Below are positions 1 to 8,439 of a stretch of 64,000 nucleotides of DNA, piece by piece (position 1 is the stretch's first letter; every line of letters begins with the position of its first letter). Below the pieces are notes generated by a model that was not told the origin of the DNA, did not search any database, and saw only the letters and a list, made by a program, of their open reading frames with translations. Both the position numbers and the translations under genes were made by a program. Source of the DNA: Bacteroidales bacterium (GTDB lineage Bacteria; Bacteroidota; Bacteroidia; Bacteroidales; UBA932). The DNA lies in assembly GCA_017617035.1 (NCBI GenBank), contig JAFZWV010000006.1, positions 1 through 64,000 of the forward strand. The letters are read 5' to 3'.

Positions 1-592
1 ATGGACTATACTCTGCTGATGTTATTTTGTTCTTTTTAAGGAGGTCTTTGGTCCGTGACGTGATAACCAGATAATTGGGATAGATTCGGAAGATATCGCT
101 TCCATCCCATTGTTCTTTTCTCCAATGCACATACGAATGATCCTCTCCATAGGGAATCTGTTCAGGTGGTAGAAGGAAGTCCATCTCTCCTCCTCTGCCA
201 ATTACCGTGAAACCATTGTAGCCTGTTATTTCATTCCCTTTCTTGTCGAATAAAAGAACAGGGAAGCATTTCCACCCGGTGATGTGGTTTTCCTCCAATA
301 ATAGTTTCATCCTGTCAGAGACTAGGAAGCAGTGCCCATCAAAGCGCATATCTAACATATCACACATTCTGCTCCCCTCAAAAAGACGATAGACCACTGG
401 AAAATCAATATAAGAAGGATAGCCTCCTGCATCATTCCCATATAACAACTGATGGTGAATATCCCGGCCACTCTCCGGACCATGCAAGTCGTTATCAACC
501 GCATGTTCAAACAAGTCCGGAGTGACAGCAAAAGTCCTTTCGCCACCAGTAGTGGAAAAACAGAAAAACGGACAAAGCACTTTGGAAGCCAT
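1..592 (-). CDS. Immunity-protein-like protein (Imm11/Imm43-type), C-terminus cut by window edge
   Basis: Reading the minus strand by hand gives an uninterrupted frame from ATG at 592 to base 1, at least 197 residues, with no stop before the edge. The middle part reads CFLVSDRMKLLLEENHITGW (about residues 90-109) and the last part has YLVITSRTKDLLKKNKIT, so the pattern 'LVS/T-x-R-x-K-x-LL-E/K-x-N-x-IT' occurs twice. This looks like the DUF1629/Imm11 or Imm43 class of bacterial toxin-immunity proteins, which is from memory and uncertain. The frame stays open upstream to about 643 without an ATG, so the start is not certain. No toxin gene is visible beside it in the window. Gene type is an inference; that the frame is coding is fairly clear. 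Confidence 0.6.
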   Translation of the reverse strand, partial: MASKVLCPFFCFSTTGGERTFAVTPDLFEHAVDNDLHGPESGRDIHHQLLYGNDAGGYPSYIDFPVVYRLFEGSRMCDMLDMRFDGHCFLVSDRMKLLLEENHITGWKCFPVLLFDKKGNEITGYNGFTVIGRGGEMDFLLPPEQIPYGEDHSYVHWRKEQWDGSDIFRIYPNYLVITSRTKDLLKKNKITSAEYSP

Positions 593-862
593 AATGAGAT
601 AACTGATTACATCCAAAGATACCTCTTTAACATAATAATCACAAGTATTAAACAGGCAGCATCATCAAAACCTTTCATAGCGTGAAATGGAACTTATTGT
701 ACTTCAATTAATTACGCATTATTGACCAGGGGATATTTCCCAGGCAATATGATTTAATTCACTGATAATCAAGCAGATGCATTTCACGGCAAAATGCATC
801 GTAAGCATATCTTAGGACGATACACACATAATGGCCGGGGCATTCCCCAAAGGACGAAAAAA

Positions 863-882
863 AGGCCCGCGATAGCGGGCCT
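863..882 (-). terminator. Intrinsic terminator, minus strand
   Basis: AGGCCCGC / GCGGGCCT stem with a GATA loop; on the minus strand it is followed by a run of seven T. It would end transcripts coming from 1789 or from the DUF2795 gene further right. Confidence 0.85.
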
Positions 883-897
883 AAAATCGTCTAACTA

Positions 898-931
898 ATT
901 GATAATCAATTCAATATTCCTCCTCGTTAAA
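898..931. repeat. Direct repeat A, remnant of DUF2795 3' end
   Basis: Contains ATTGATAATCAAT (898-910) followed directly by a 21-nt stretch which on the minus strand encodes F-N-E-E-E-Y-stop. The same palindrome occurs at 1974-1986 and the same six codons end the intact DUF2795 gene at 2008-2028. The 21-nt parts differ at two positions. Confidence 0.6.
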
Positions 932-1081
932 TATATGGAGTATGGCCTGTAATCTGGTTATTATCAATCAGTTACAACTACATTTAAAAATTCGGGTAGT
1001 CATTAGGGTAGTTTGATGCAGGCTATCAGGTGCTAACTGACATGGTGCTAACCATTTATACTATCCCAAAGAGGGCCTGTT

Positions 1082-1789
1082 TTAGTACCTGATTGTTCCC
1101 CTCCCTTTAGAATCGGGATTCAGGGTTGGTGCAAGCATATAACCTTTATCCGGGGTGTCGCTAATTAATCTTCTAATCTCCTCTTCTGTGGTACCATATG
1201 CCTCTAGTTGTTGTAGAAGTTCATCTATCTGGCTCCTGAACTTTTGGTACTCGGTTTCATCATGAGTCGTTATTACCTTGTCAAATAGTGCATGAGTAAC
1301 TTCTTTCCCAAACTGCCTTCCATCATTCAAACAGGTCATATACACAATTGCTATTGCTCCATTGGCTGGTTTGTCCAGGCCCTCATTAATGGAAGTCACT
1401 AACTGGTTAATATTTTTCCTGGAAATGCGTGTTGCAACTTCACAAATATCCCAAATGAGCTGGGCATATTTCAGCTCTGTACTATCTTTTACAATGAAGA
1501 AAGAGTTGCTCTTTTCCATTGCTGCACAGAAGTAATACTTTTCCATCAGGCCTTTCTTCCACCCTTTTTTATCAGGTACATCCAAGGCAGCCCAAAAACC
1601 AGTGGCAACCTGATGATAGATATTCAGGTCCGTCAACTTCTTCACATAGGCTGAATCTGACGGGGCCCCTTGGAACATTTCGAAAGAAAGTTTTGCCCCC
1701 GGCTGCCAGAACACATGAGTATCTGTTTCTATTTGAGCAAAACACTGAATCGAAAAAAACAATGCTATGATGATAAACACTTTCTTCAT
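1082..1789 (-). CDS. Secreted protein, possibly DUF922-like
   Basis: 235 residues with a clear Sec signal peptide ending in CFAQ (about residue 19), so exported to the periplasm or beyond. After it comes FWQPGAKLSFEMFQGAPSD, resembling the 'W-x-P-x-x-x-L-x-W-x-D-F-x-G' opening of DUF922 (putative zinc peptidase) proteins of Bacteroidota, but no clear HExxH is present, so the enzyme assignment is doubtful. Lone gene. A TATCTTTG box on the minus strand lies only 4 nt before the ATG. The real function is not recognised. Confidence 0.8.
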   Translation of the reverse strand: MKKVFIIIALFFSIQCFAQIETDTHVFWQPGAKLSFEMFQGAPSDSAYVKKLTDLNIYHQVATGFWAALDVPDKKGWKKGLMEKYYFCAAMEKSNSFFIVKDSTELKYAQLIWDICEVATRISRKNINQLVTSINEGLDKPANGAIAIVYMTCLNDGRQFGKEVTHALFDKVITTHDETEYQKFRSQIDELLQQLEAYGTTEEEIRRLISDTPDKGYMLAPTLNPDSKGRGTIRY

Positions 1790-1793
1790 ATCA

Positions 1794-1801
1794 CAAAGAT
1801 A
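1794..1801 (-). promoter_or_regulatory. Bacteroidetes -7 box for the 1082-1789 gene
   Basis: TATCTTTG on the minus strand fits TAnnTTTG. It ends 4 nt before the ATG at 1789, so the transcript would have almost no leader. Confidence 0.5.
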
Positions 1802-1938
1802 CTGTTTTTCATCTGAATCTTTACTATTCCTCCTCTTTCTCCAGGAGGACTTCTTCTTTCATAGGGAAATAATTGGGTAGTAAAGGCCTTCAAATGGCCA
1901 TTTTTTGCCTGTTTTTAGGCCATTTTGGGAAGTAAAAA

Positions 1939-1960
1939 AGCAGTGGAACTATCCACTGCT
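1939..1960 (-). terminator. Intrinsic terminator after DUF2795 gene
   Basis: AGCAGTGGA / TCCACTGCT stem with 4-nt loop; on the minus strand it runs into TTTTTTA. Placed 48 nt after the stop codon of the DUF2795 gene. Confidence 0.85.
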
Positions 1961-1973
1961 CAAATCTTATTCT

Positions 1974-2028
1974 ATTGATAATCAATAGATTATGTCTTAA
2001 CTACCTGTTAATATTCTTCCTCGTTAAA
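1974..2028. repeat. Direct repeat B: 3' end of DUF2795 gene plus palindrome
   Basis: ATTGATAATCAAT at 1974-1986, then 21 unrelated nt, then the 3' end of the DUF2795 gene at 2008-2028. Both parts recur at 898-931, where they are directly joined. Confidence 0.55.
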
Positions 2029-2229
2029 GAAAAAGTCTTCTTTGGTAGGATAGTCGGGCCAGATGTCTTCGATGGACTCGTAGATCTCTCCGTCGTCCTC
2101 AAGCTCTTCAAGGTTCTCAATCACGTCTTCAGGGGCGCCCGAGCGGTTTGCGTAGTCGATAAGTTCGTCTTTAGTTGCGGGCCACGGTGCATCGTCGAGG
2201 CTGCCGGCAAGTTCTAGTGTCCAAAACAT
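2008..2229 (-). CDS. Small acidic DUF2795 protein
   Basis: 73 residues, strongly acidic, no signal peptide, so cytoplasmic. It opens with MFWTLELAGSLDDAPWPATK and ends in a run FFFNEEEY. This matches the widely conserved small Bacteroidota protein carrying a DUF2795 domain; its molecular role is not known to me. A TATCTTTG box lies 36 nt upstream and is divergent from and close to the folE promoter. Its last six codons are duplicated at 911-931. Confidence 0.85.
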   Translation of the reverse strand: MFWTLELAGSLDDAPWPATKDELIDYANRSGAPEDVIENLEELEDDGEIYESIEDIWPDYPTKEDFFFNEEEY

Positions 2230-2265
2230 AGTATAAAGTCTTTTTTATAATTTCCGATTTGGCGG

Positions 2266-2273
2266 CAAAGATA
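2266..2273 (-). promoter_or_regulatory. -7 box of DUF2795 gene
   Basis: TATCTTTG on the minus strand, fits TAnnTTTG; gives a leader of about 30 nt. Only 24 nt separate it from the folE -7 box on the other strand. Confidence 0.55.
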
Positions 2274-2297
2274 TACAAAAAATCAAAGAATCATAAC

Positions 2298-2305
2298 TAT
2301 TTTTG
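2298..2305 (+). promoter_or_regulatory. -7 box of folE group
   Basis: TATTTTTG fits TAnnTTTG and lies 15 nt before the folE ATG. It is the only promoter seen for folE, GH51 and the BASS transporter. Confidence 0.55.
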
Positions 2306-2320
2306 TATGACATTTAGACT

Positions 2321-2908
2321 ATGGCATACATTAAAGAAGAAAAATACGACCAGAAGGTCACCGAAGAGCTGGCCGCCCACGTCAAGGCGATACTCAATCT
2401 TTTAGGCGAAGACGCCGGCAGGGAAGGCCTTCAGAAGACTCCTGAGCGCGTCGCGAAGGCGATGCAGTTCATGACCAAGGGCTATGCAGAGGATGGTGTT
2501 GAAATCATCCGCAGCGCTATGTTTGAAGAGGACTACAGCCAGATGGTTCTGGTAAAGGACATCGAGCTTTACAGCATCTGCGAGCACCACATGCTTCCGT
2601 TTATCGGCAAGTGCCACGTCGCGTACATCCCCAATGGCCGAATCACCGGCCTTAGCAAGATTGCCCGAGTGGTGGAGACCTATGCCCGAAGGCTGCAGGT
2701 CCAGGAGCGCCTGACTGTCCAGATCCGCGACTGCATCCAGGAAGCCCTGCATCCACTTGGAGTAGCAGTAGTCATAGAGGCCAACCATACTTGCATGCAG
2801 ATAAGAGGCGTCGAAAAGTCCAACGCCATCACCACCACCTCCGCTTTCAGCGGCGCGTTCCTCAACTCCGAGAAAACCCGCAACGAATTCCTGAACCTGA
2901 TCAAATGA
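2321..2908 (+). CDS. folE: GTP cyclohydrolase I
   Basis: 195 residues, normal length for the family. It converts GTP to 7,8-dihydroneopterin triphosphate, the first step to tetrahydrofolate (and to queuosine precursors), in the cytoplasm. The zinc site is visible: [10 protein letters not shown] gives Cys87 and His90, and Cys158 lies in [10 protein letters not shown]. The GTP-binding segment [11 protein letters not shown] is at about 108-118. The stop codon overlaps the start of the next gene (ATGA at 2905-2908), so a GH51 glycosidase is translationally coupled to it, an odd partner for folate synthesis. Confidence 0.97.
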   Translation: MAYIKEEKYDQKVTEELAAHVKAILNLLGEDAGREGLQKTPERVAKAMQFMTKGYAEDGVEIIRSAMFEEDYSQMVLVKDIELYSICEHHMLPFIGKCHVAYIPNGRITGLSKIARVVETYARRLQVQERLTVQIRDCIQEALHPLGVAVVIEANHTCMQIRGVEKSNAITTTSAFSGAFLNSEKTRNEFLNLIK

Positions 2909-4443
2909 CCACGACCAAGTTAATCGCTGCTCTGGCGACGCTGTTTTCCGGCGCGGCCCTGATGGCCCAGACTGCCACAATAACCCTCGAGCCGTCGGAA
3001 GAGAGCCCTATAATCTCCCGCCATATCTACGGCCATTTCTCCGAGCACCTCGGACACTGCATCTACGACGGACTTTGGGTGGGACCGGATTCAGATATTC
3101 CCAACGTCGGCGGCGTACGCAAGGATGTGATGGAAGCGCTGAAGCAAATCCGCATTCCAAACCTTCGCTGGCCGGGCGGATGCTTTGCCGACGAGTATCA
3201 CTGGATGGACGGAATCGGCGAGAAGCGCGCCAAGATGGTCAATACCAACTGGGGCTATGCGACCGAAGACAATTCTTTCGGGACCCACGAATTCCTCGAT
3301 ATGTGTGAGGAGTTGGGCGCCGAGCCATATGTCTGCGGCAATGTAGGCAGCGGAACGGTCGAGGAGATGTCGAAGTGGGTCGAGTATATGAACTCTCCCA
3401 ATGAGAGCCCGATGACTGAACTCAGGAAGCAGAACGGCCGCCCGGACCCATGGAGAGTTACGTTCTTCGCGGTGGGCAATGAAAGCTGGGGCTGCGGCGG
3501 AAACTTCATGGTTGAGGATTATGTGACTGCTTACCGCCGCTATCAGACCTTCTGCCGCAACTACAACGGCGGATATCTGAAAAAGGTCGCTAGCGGCCCT
3601 GCATATCCCGAGGATTATCATTGGACCGAGACTGTGATGCGCTGTATCCCGGCGGATATGATGTGGGGACTGTCGCTGCATTATTATACTGTTCCTGGCA
3701 CCTGGGAGCATAAAGGTTCGGCGACGGATTTCTCCCGCGACGAATTCTTTTCGACAATCGCCAAGGCTCTTGACATCGAAAGAGCTATCGAAAAGCACGA
3801 TTCGCTGATGACGATTTTTGATCCGCAGAAGAAGGTGGCTCTGGTGGTCGACGAGTGGGGAACATGGTTCGATGTTGAACCAGGCACCAACCCCGGCTTC
3901 CTGCATCAGCAGAACACTATGCGCGACGCCCTTGTGGCTGCGCTGAGCCTGAACATTTTCAACAACCACGCAGACCGCGTCAGGATGGCGAATATCGCCC
4001 AACTTGTAAACGTGCTGCAGTCCGTCATCCTTACCCAGGACGACAAAATGGTCCTGACTCCGACGTACCACATCTTCGATATGTACAAGGTCCATCAGGA
4101 CGCGAGGCTCGTTCCCAGTAAAGTGAGCGGCCCGACTTTCTCCAACGGACAGTGGACTTTGCCGCAGGTTAACGCATCGGCATCTATAGACGGCGAAGGC
4201 AAAATCCATCTCACCGTCGCCAACCTCTCGCCGGACAGCGGGGTTGAAGTCCGTTGCCCGGTAGATGCAAGCAGCGTAACCATGGCCCGGCTTCTGACAG
4301 CCAAACAGGTCGCGGCCCACAATACTTTCGACAATCCGGACAATGTCTGCCCCGTCGACCTGCGCTCAATAAGCCTGAAAAAGGGTGTGCTGACATTCAA
4401 ACTCCCGGCTAATTCCGTCGTGATGGTCGAATTGGTAAAATAA
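2905..4443 (+). CDS. Alpha-L-arabinofuranosidase, GH51
   Basis: 512 residues from the ATG at 2905, chosen because it gives a signal peptide ending near LMAQ (about residue 22) and overlaps the folE stop; the frame is open further upstream but there it would be inside folE. It removes terminal alpha-L-arabinofuranose from arabinan, arabinoxylan or arabinogalactan, probably in the periplasm. The general acid/base is Glu193 in AVGNESWG and the nucleophile Glu317 in VVDEWGTWF; the conserved [14 protein letters not shown] (88-100) is present. The C-terminal about 120 residues form the usual beta-sandwich. The next gene starts 3 nt after the stop. Confidence 0.96.
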   Translation: MTTTKLIAALATLFSGAALMAQTATITLEPSEESPIISRHIYGHFSEHLGHCIYDGLWVGPDSDIPNVGGVRKDVMEALKQIRIPNLRWPGGCFADEYHWMDGIGEKRAKMVNTNWGYATEDNSFGTHEFLDMCEELGAEPYVCGNVGSGTVEEMSKWVEYMNSPNESPMTELRKQNGRPDPWRVTFFAVGNESWGCGGNFMVEDYVTAYRRYQTFCRNYNGGYLKKVASGPAYPEDYHWTETVMRCIPADMMWGLSLHYYTVPGTWEHKGSATDFSRDEFFSTIAKALDIERAIEKHDSLMTIFDPQKKVALVVDEWGTWFDVEPGTNPGFLHQQNTMRDALVAALSLNIFNNHADRVRMANIAQLVNVLQSVILTQDDKMVLTPTYHIFDMYKVHQDARLVPSKVSGPTFSNGQWTLPQVNASASIDGEGKIHLTVANLSPDSGVEVRCPVDASSVTMARLLTAKQVAAHNTFDNPDNVCPVDLRSISLKKGVLTFKLPANSVVMVELVK

Positions 4444-4446
4444 CCG

Positions 4447-5409
4447 ATGCTTAACCGCCATACCCTGCGCAACTGGATGCTGCCCGTCTCTATGAGTGCG
4501 GGCATCGGGATATACCTGGCCCTGCACCTGAGCGCTTCGGCGGCGGAGGCCCCGTACTTGACATTTTGCGCCAAGGTGCAGCCGGTGCTGGTGGCCGTGA
4601 TGCTGTTCCTGCAGCTCAATCTCGTTGCCCCGCGCGACCTGCGTTTTCACCGCTGGCATCTCTGGGTGCTGCTAATCCAGGCGGCGCTGTTCATGGCCAT
4701 GGCCGCGGCGACCGTGTTCGTACCCCAGGGTGGAGCGAGGGTGCTGTTCGAGTGCGCGATGCTCTGCTTCGTCTGCCCGACGGCTGCGGCTGCGGGGGTG
4801 ATTACCATCAAGCTCGGCGGCGACCTGCCCGGGATCATGACCTACACCGTGCTCGCGAACGCGCTGGCCTCGGTCCTCATCCCTGTGATGGTGCCGATCG
4901 TCCACCCCGCCGTGGACATGGGCTTCTGGGCGCTGTTCTGGGCGGTCGTGCAGCGCGTGTTTTCGATTTTGATACTTCCATGCCTGGCGGCATGGCTGAT
5001 CCGCTACTGCCTCCCGGGCGTTCAACGCAGGCTCGAACGGTATGCCGGCTGGGCCTTCTACATCTGGGGCATATGCCTGATGCTGTCTATCTCGCTCGCC
5101 ACCGACTCGCTGGTGGGCAGCGGTATCGGCCTCGGACTGGGGCTCGGAATCGCGGTCGTTTCGCTGGTGTGCTGCCTGCTGCAGTTCGCCCTCGGCCGCC
5201 GCGCTGCCCGCCGCTATGGCCATTCCGAATCTATCACCGCAGGCCAGGCCCTGGGCCAGAAGAACACCGGCTTTATCATCTGGTTGGGCATCAACTACTT
5301 GACTCCGGTTACCTCGGTCGCGGGCGGTCTCTACGCTATCTGGCACAACCTATTCAACTCCTGGCAACTGCTCCACTCCCCAATACGCCACCCATCCCAT
5401 GGCGCCTAA
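4447..5409 (+). CDS. BASS-family (bile acid:sodium symporter-like) transporter
   Basis: 320 residues with about nine or ten hydrophobic segments. The region GQKNTGFIIWLGINYLTP near residue 280 and the Gly/Ala-rich helix with CPTAAAAGVITIKLGG (about 108-124) resemble the two discontinuous helices of the BASS family, which move organic anions with sodium across the inner membrane. The substrate cannot be read. Its position 3 nt behind the GH51 gene suggests co-transcription, not necessarily shared function. Confidence 0.75.
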   Translation: MLNRHTLRNWMLPVSMSAGIGIYLALHLSASAAEAPYLTFCAKVQPVLVAVMLFLQLNLVAPRDLRFHRWHLWVLLIQAALFMAMAAATVFVPQGGARVLFECAMLCFVCPTAAAAGVITIKLGGDLPGIMTYTVLANALASVLIPVMVPIVHPAVDMGFWALFWAVVQRVFSILILPCLAAWLIRYCLPGVQRRLERYAGWAFYIWGICLMLSISLATDSLVGSGIGLGLGLGIAVVSLVCCLLQFALGRRAARRYGHSESITAGQALGQKNTGFIIWLGINYLTPVTSVAGGLYAIWHNLFNSWQLLHSPIRHPSHGA

Positions 5410-5434
5410 CTCCCTAATACATAGCACCTTGCTG

Positions 5435-5468
5435 AAACACGGCTCCGCAAATTCCGGAGGCGTGTTTT
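5435..5468 (+). terminator. Intrinsic terminator after the folE-GH51-BASS group
   Basis: AAACACGGCTCCG stem pairs with CGGAGGCGTGTTT around a short AT-rich loop, followed by TTTTAG. Its core (GGCTCCG) resembles that of the terminator at 28896-28929. Confidence 0.8.
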
Positions 5469-5529
5469 AGCAAATTATTGGTAGTCAGGAACTTGAGTGC
5501 CACGCTAACAATTACCGGCGGAAAATCGT

Positions 5530-5537
5530 TATATTTG
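5530..5537 (+). promoter_or_regulatory. -7 box of the msrC group
   Basis: TATATTTG fits TAnnTTTG and ends 5 nt before the ATG at 5543, implying a leaderless or nearly leaderless message. Confidence 0.5.
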
Positions 5538-5542
5538 TGGAA

Positions 5543-5983
5543 ATGGCAAAGGAAGAGAAATACAAGCTTCTGGTTAAGCAGTGCGAAGCCCTGGTGGAAG
5601 GGGAGTCGGACACTATCGCCCGTATGGCGAACCTCTCCGCGCTGATCCACGTCGAGATGGGTTTCTGGTGGACGGGCTTTTACCGTGTCGATGGCAATGA
5701 ACTGTTGCTTGGTCCGTTTCAGGGCCCGATAGCCTGCACGCGCATCCCGTTCGGGCGCGGCGTATGCGGAACGGCATGGAAGGAAGACAGGACCATAGTC
5801 GTCCCTGATGTGGAGCAGTTCCCAGGACACATAGCCTGCTCGTCGGAATCGCGTAGCGAGATAGTTGTGCCTGTACGCAGGGGCTCTGAGATAGTCGCGG
5901 TTTTGGATATAGACTCACGCTCAATAGGGACTTTCGATGAGGTTGACCGCATTTACCTTGAACAAATAGCAGAACTTATATGA
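5543..5983 (+). CDS. msrC: Free methionine-(R)-sulfoxide reductase (GAF domain)
   Basis: 146 residues forming one GAF domain. It reduces free L-methionine-(R)-sulfoxide in the cytoplasm using thioredoxin. The three redox cysteines are at 65 (ACTRIPFG), 75 (GVCGTAW) and 99 (HIACSSESRSE), with spacings of 10 and 24 as in the known family members. The ATG at 5543 is preferred to the in-frame GTG at 5537 because that GTG overlaps the -7 box. The stop overlaps the start of the GH53 gene (ATGA, 5980-5983), so the two are translationally coupled. Confidence 0.93.
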   Translation: MAKEEKYKLLVKQCEALVEGESDTIARMANLSALIHVEMGFWWTGFYRVDGNELLLGPFQGPIACTRIPFGRGVCGTAWKEDRTIVVPDVEQFPGHIACSSESRSEIVVPVRRGSEIVAVLDIDSRSIGTFDEVDRIYLEQIAELI

Positions 5984-7143
5984 GACATTTTTGGACACTC
6001 TTGATGATTGCCGGCCTGGTTTCCGCATGCTCGGGCGAGGAAAAGGATCAGCCATCCAATGTTCCCTCAATGCTTGTCGGAGGAGACATCTCCATGCTTC
6101 AGAGTTATGAAGACAACAAGGTATCGTTCCTTGATGCCAATGGCGCCAAGATCGACGACGTCCTGAAGTATATGAAGAGCGAAGAGGTCGGCTGGAATGC
6201 CCAGAGAGTCAGGCTTTTCGTGGACCCGAAGAAAAAGAATCCCGACGGAGCTGTCGACCCTCAGGTCTGCCAGGACCTCGATTATGTTGTGCGCCTTTGC
6301 AAGCGCATCAAGGCTGAGGGATTTGCATTACTGTTGGATTTCCACTACAGCGATACATGGGCCGATCCGGCAAACCAGTGGATTCCGGCTTCATGGGCGA
6401 GCCTGAGCGAAGACCAGCTTAAAACGAAGATATACGAATACACGAAAGAGTGTCTGCAGGCGCTGGTCGCAGCAGGTGCAACACCTGACTTTATTCAGCC
6501 TGGAAACGAGATTTCCTACGGCATGCTTTGGAGCGCCACCGTCAATCGCAGCTCGAAGGAAAACCGTTGCTTTACCAACTCTTCCGATGCCAACTGGAAT
6601 CGATTCATTGGGCTACTGAATCAGGCAATCAAGGCCTGCCGCGAGGTCTGCCCTAAGGCTAAGATCGTCATCCACTCAGAGAGATCCGGGAAGGCAGATG
6701 TGTTGAAGGATTTCTGCAATAGACTATCGGGGGTGGATTATGATATCATAGGTCTTTCGTACTATCCATTCTGGCACAACGGGTTGGGTATTCTCTCCAA
6801 TACTCTGAATATGCTCGCAAAGAGCTTCCCGTCTAAGAAGGTGCAGATAGTCGAGACTGCATACTACTATCAGTGGCAGCCCAGCGTCGGCGGAGGCATA
6901 GACTACGATTTCTCTTCGACATGGGCAATCTCCCCGGCAGGACAGGCGGCTTATGCCAAGGATTTGATTGCAGAGCTTAGGAAGCATCCAAATGTGAACG
7001 CCCTCTACTGGTGGTTCCCGGAGGAAAATGGCAACGGTCCTGGCAACGCGGTCCTGACCGGATGGGTCAACCGCGGACTCTGGGACGACAACACCCACAA
7101 AGCCCTGCCCGGACTTTATGTCCTAAAAGATTTCCTAAAATAA
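5980..7143 (+). CDS. Endo-beta-1,4-galactanase lipoprotein, GH53
   Basis: 387 residues. Lipobox LVSAC puts the lipidated Cys at 17, so it is membrane-anchored, probably surface-exposed. GH53 enzymes cut beta-1,4-galactan side chains of type I arabinogalactan. Seen: RVRLFVDP (76-83), LLLDFHYSDTWADP (117-130), acid/base Glu177 in QPGNEISYG, nucleophile Glu292 in QIVETAYY, and the C-terminal ALYWWFPEENG. Together with the GH51 upstream it could debranch and cut arabinogalactan. It converges with hutI, overlapping it by 9 nt. Confidence 0.95.
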   Translation: MRHFWTLLMIAGLVSACSGEEKDQPSNVPSMLVGGDISMLQSYEDNKVSFLDANGAKIDDVLKYMKSEEVGWNAQRVRLFVDPKKKNPDGAVDPQVCQDLDYVVRLCKRIKAEGFALLLDFHYSDTWADPANQWIPASWASLSEDQLKTKIYEYTKECLQALVAAGATPDFIQPGNEISYGMLWSATVNRSSKENRCFTNSSDANWNRFIGLLNQAIKACREVCPKAKIVIHSERSGKADVLKDFCNRLSGVDYDIIGLSYYPFWHNGLGILSNTLNMLAKSFPSKKVQIVETAYYYQWQPSVGGGIDYDFSSTWAISPAGQAAYAKDLIAELRKHPNVNALYWWFPEENGNGPGNAVLTGWVNRGLWDDNTHKALPGLYVLKDFLK

Positions 7144-8439
7144 TACTTCGCGGATAAACGGAGTCGTGTAATTGTATGCGAGGCGGGTCAGATTCCAGCC
7201 GGGTTCGGTAAGGATCAGATCGGCGCGCTTACCGCGGGTCACGGAGCCGGTCTCGGTGCTGACGCCCATGGCGTAAGCGCCGTTGAGCGTGACCGCAGCC
7301 AGCGCCTCAGCCGGTGTAAGCTTCATCTTTATACATCCCAGAGCCATCACGAAACGCATGTCGCCGGAAGGAGATGAACCGGGATTGTAGTCTGAGGCGA
7401 GGGCGAGAGGGAGGCCGGCGGCGACGAAGTCGCGGGCCCGGCCGTACGGCAGCCCGAGGAAGAACGACGATCCCGGAAGCATCACGGGCATTGTATCGGT
7501 GCCTTTCAGTGCTTCAATCTCCGCATCGGTTGTTCTTTCCAGGTGGTCTACAGACAGTGCGTTGTGTTTAACGCCGATTTGAACTCCGCCGCTGACGGCG
7601 AGTTCGTTGGCGTGGATCTTCGGGCGCAGACCGTATCTGGCACCTTCAGTCAATATCCTGTCTGTATCTTCAACCGTAAAGAAGCCTTTGTCGCAGAACA
7701 CGTCGATATAGTCGGCCAGCTCAGCGGCCTGGGGAATCATGGCTATAACCTCGCGCACATATTCTTCATGGGTGTAGCCCCTGCCGACGGCGTGAGCTCC
7801 AAGGAAGGTCGCTCTGACGAGCGCCGGCACGGCCGCCCTGATGCGCGCTATCACCCGAAGCATCTTCATCTCGCCATCCGGCCGCAGTCCGTAGCCGCTC
7901 TTTATCTCCAGGGCGGCCGTGCCCTTAGCGAGAACCTCGCGCACGCGGACCATGCTCTGCTCGAACAGGTCGTCTTCTGAGGTTTCGTGAAGCAGGTCGG
8001 AAGAGTTTAGTATTCCGCCGCCGCGGGCCGCGATTTCCTCGTAGCTCAGCCCTGCGAGCTTGTCGAGGAACTCGCCTTCGCGGCTCCCCGCATATACCAG
8101 ATGCGTATGGCTGTCGCAAAATGCTGGCATCACCATTCCGCCCTTGGCATCAATGACTGTGTCAGAGATCTCTCCACTCGCTTGCTTCACCCCACCAATT
8201 TGCAATTGGCGGGGGCCCCGATCGCTCGGTCGAGATGACATTTTACTTGTCATTCCGAGCGAAGCGAAGGAATCTATGTCCTCCATCTTCCCAAAGTCGG
8301 CAATGCGACCATCCTCAATGCGAAGCCACGCATCCCGCAGCACTCCCATCGACCCCATATCAGCGCCGCACAGCCGCTCAACGCCCTCTGGCACTATCCC
8401 TACCAGTTCGCCTATGTTAATGATAGTCTTAGTATTCAC
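7135..8439 (-). CDS. hutI: Imidazolonepropionase, with a repeat-encoded insert
   Basis: 434 residues; third step of histidine degradation, hydrolysing 4-imidazolone-5-propanoate to N-formimino-L-glutamate in the cytoplasm. The metal site CDSHTHLVYAGSRE starts at about residue 108; HANELAVSGG and the GSSFFLGLPYG region follow the family. The start is a GTG at 8439, inside the end of hutH (11-nt overlap), so the two are coupled. Residues about 55-92 are encoded by the dispersed repeat at 8165-8275; this part lies between the N-terminal beta strands and the VIDAKGGMVMP strand and has no counterpart I recognise in the family. Confidence 0.95.
   Translation of the reverse strand: MNTKTIINIGELVGIVPEGVERLCGADMGSMGVLRDAWLRIEDGRIADFGKMEDIDSFASLGMTSKMSSRPSDRGPRQLQIGGVKQASGEISDTVIDAKGGMVMPAFCDSHTHLVYAGSREGEFLDKLAGLSYEEIAARGGGILNSSDLLHETSEDDLFEQSMVRVREVLAKGTAALEIKSGYGLRPDGEMKMLRVIARIRAAVPALVRATFLGAHAVGRGYTHEEYVREVIAMIPQAAELADYIDVFCDKGFFTVEDTDRILTEGARYGLRPKIHANELAVSGGVQIGVKHNALSVDHLERTTDAEIEALKGTDTMPVMLPGSSFFLGLPYGRARDFVAAGLPLALASDYNPGSSPSGDMRFVMALGCIKMKLTPAEALAAVTLNGAYAMGVSTETGSVTRGKRADLILTEPGWNLTRLAYNYTTPFIREVLF
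8165..8275. repeat. Dispersed palindromic repeat, inverted doublet in hutI
   Basis: Left half (GAGATCTCTCC to GAGATGACA) is inverted relative to the right half (TGTCATTCCGAGCG to GGAATCT). The halves are separated by exactly 7 nt (TTTTACT, 8241-8247). The left half carries an extra GC-rich hairpin at about 8188-8222. It is translated as part of HutI. Confidence 0.85.

Larger units (their letters stand above)
593..1081. other. Intergenic region with palindromes and a DUF2795 tail remnant
   Basis: No convincing gene. It holds a perfect 9-bp stem with 7-nt loop at 776-800 (GATGCATTT / AAATGCATC), the minus-strand terminator at 863-882, three copies or near-copies of TGATAATCAA (762-771, 898-910, reverse near 961-970), and a short sequence at 911-931 that repeats the 3' end of the DUF2795 gene at 2008-2028. 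Confidence 0.6.

Noticed and set aside
1..592. A frameshifted pseudogene at the left edge
   Set aside because: A first reading seemed to hit a stop near 162, but this came from missing two bases; the careful re-reading is open to base 1.
1840..1935. A second terminator or small RNA in the GGCCATTTTTTGCC region
   Set aside because: Stems are short and several pairings are equally possible; the clear terminator is at 1939-1960.
3091..4320. Long minus-strand frame of about 409 codons
   Set aside because: Lies antisense to the GH51 gene and shows no recognisable protein features.
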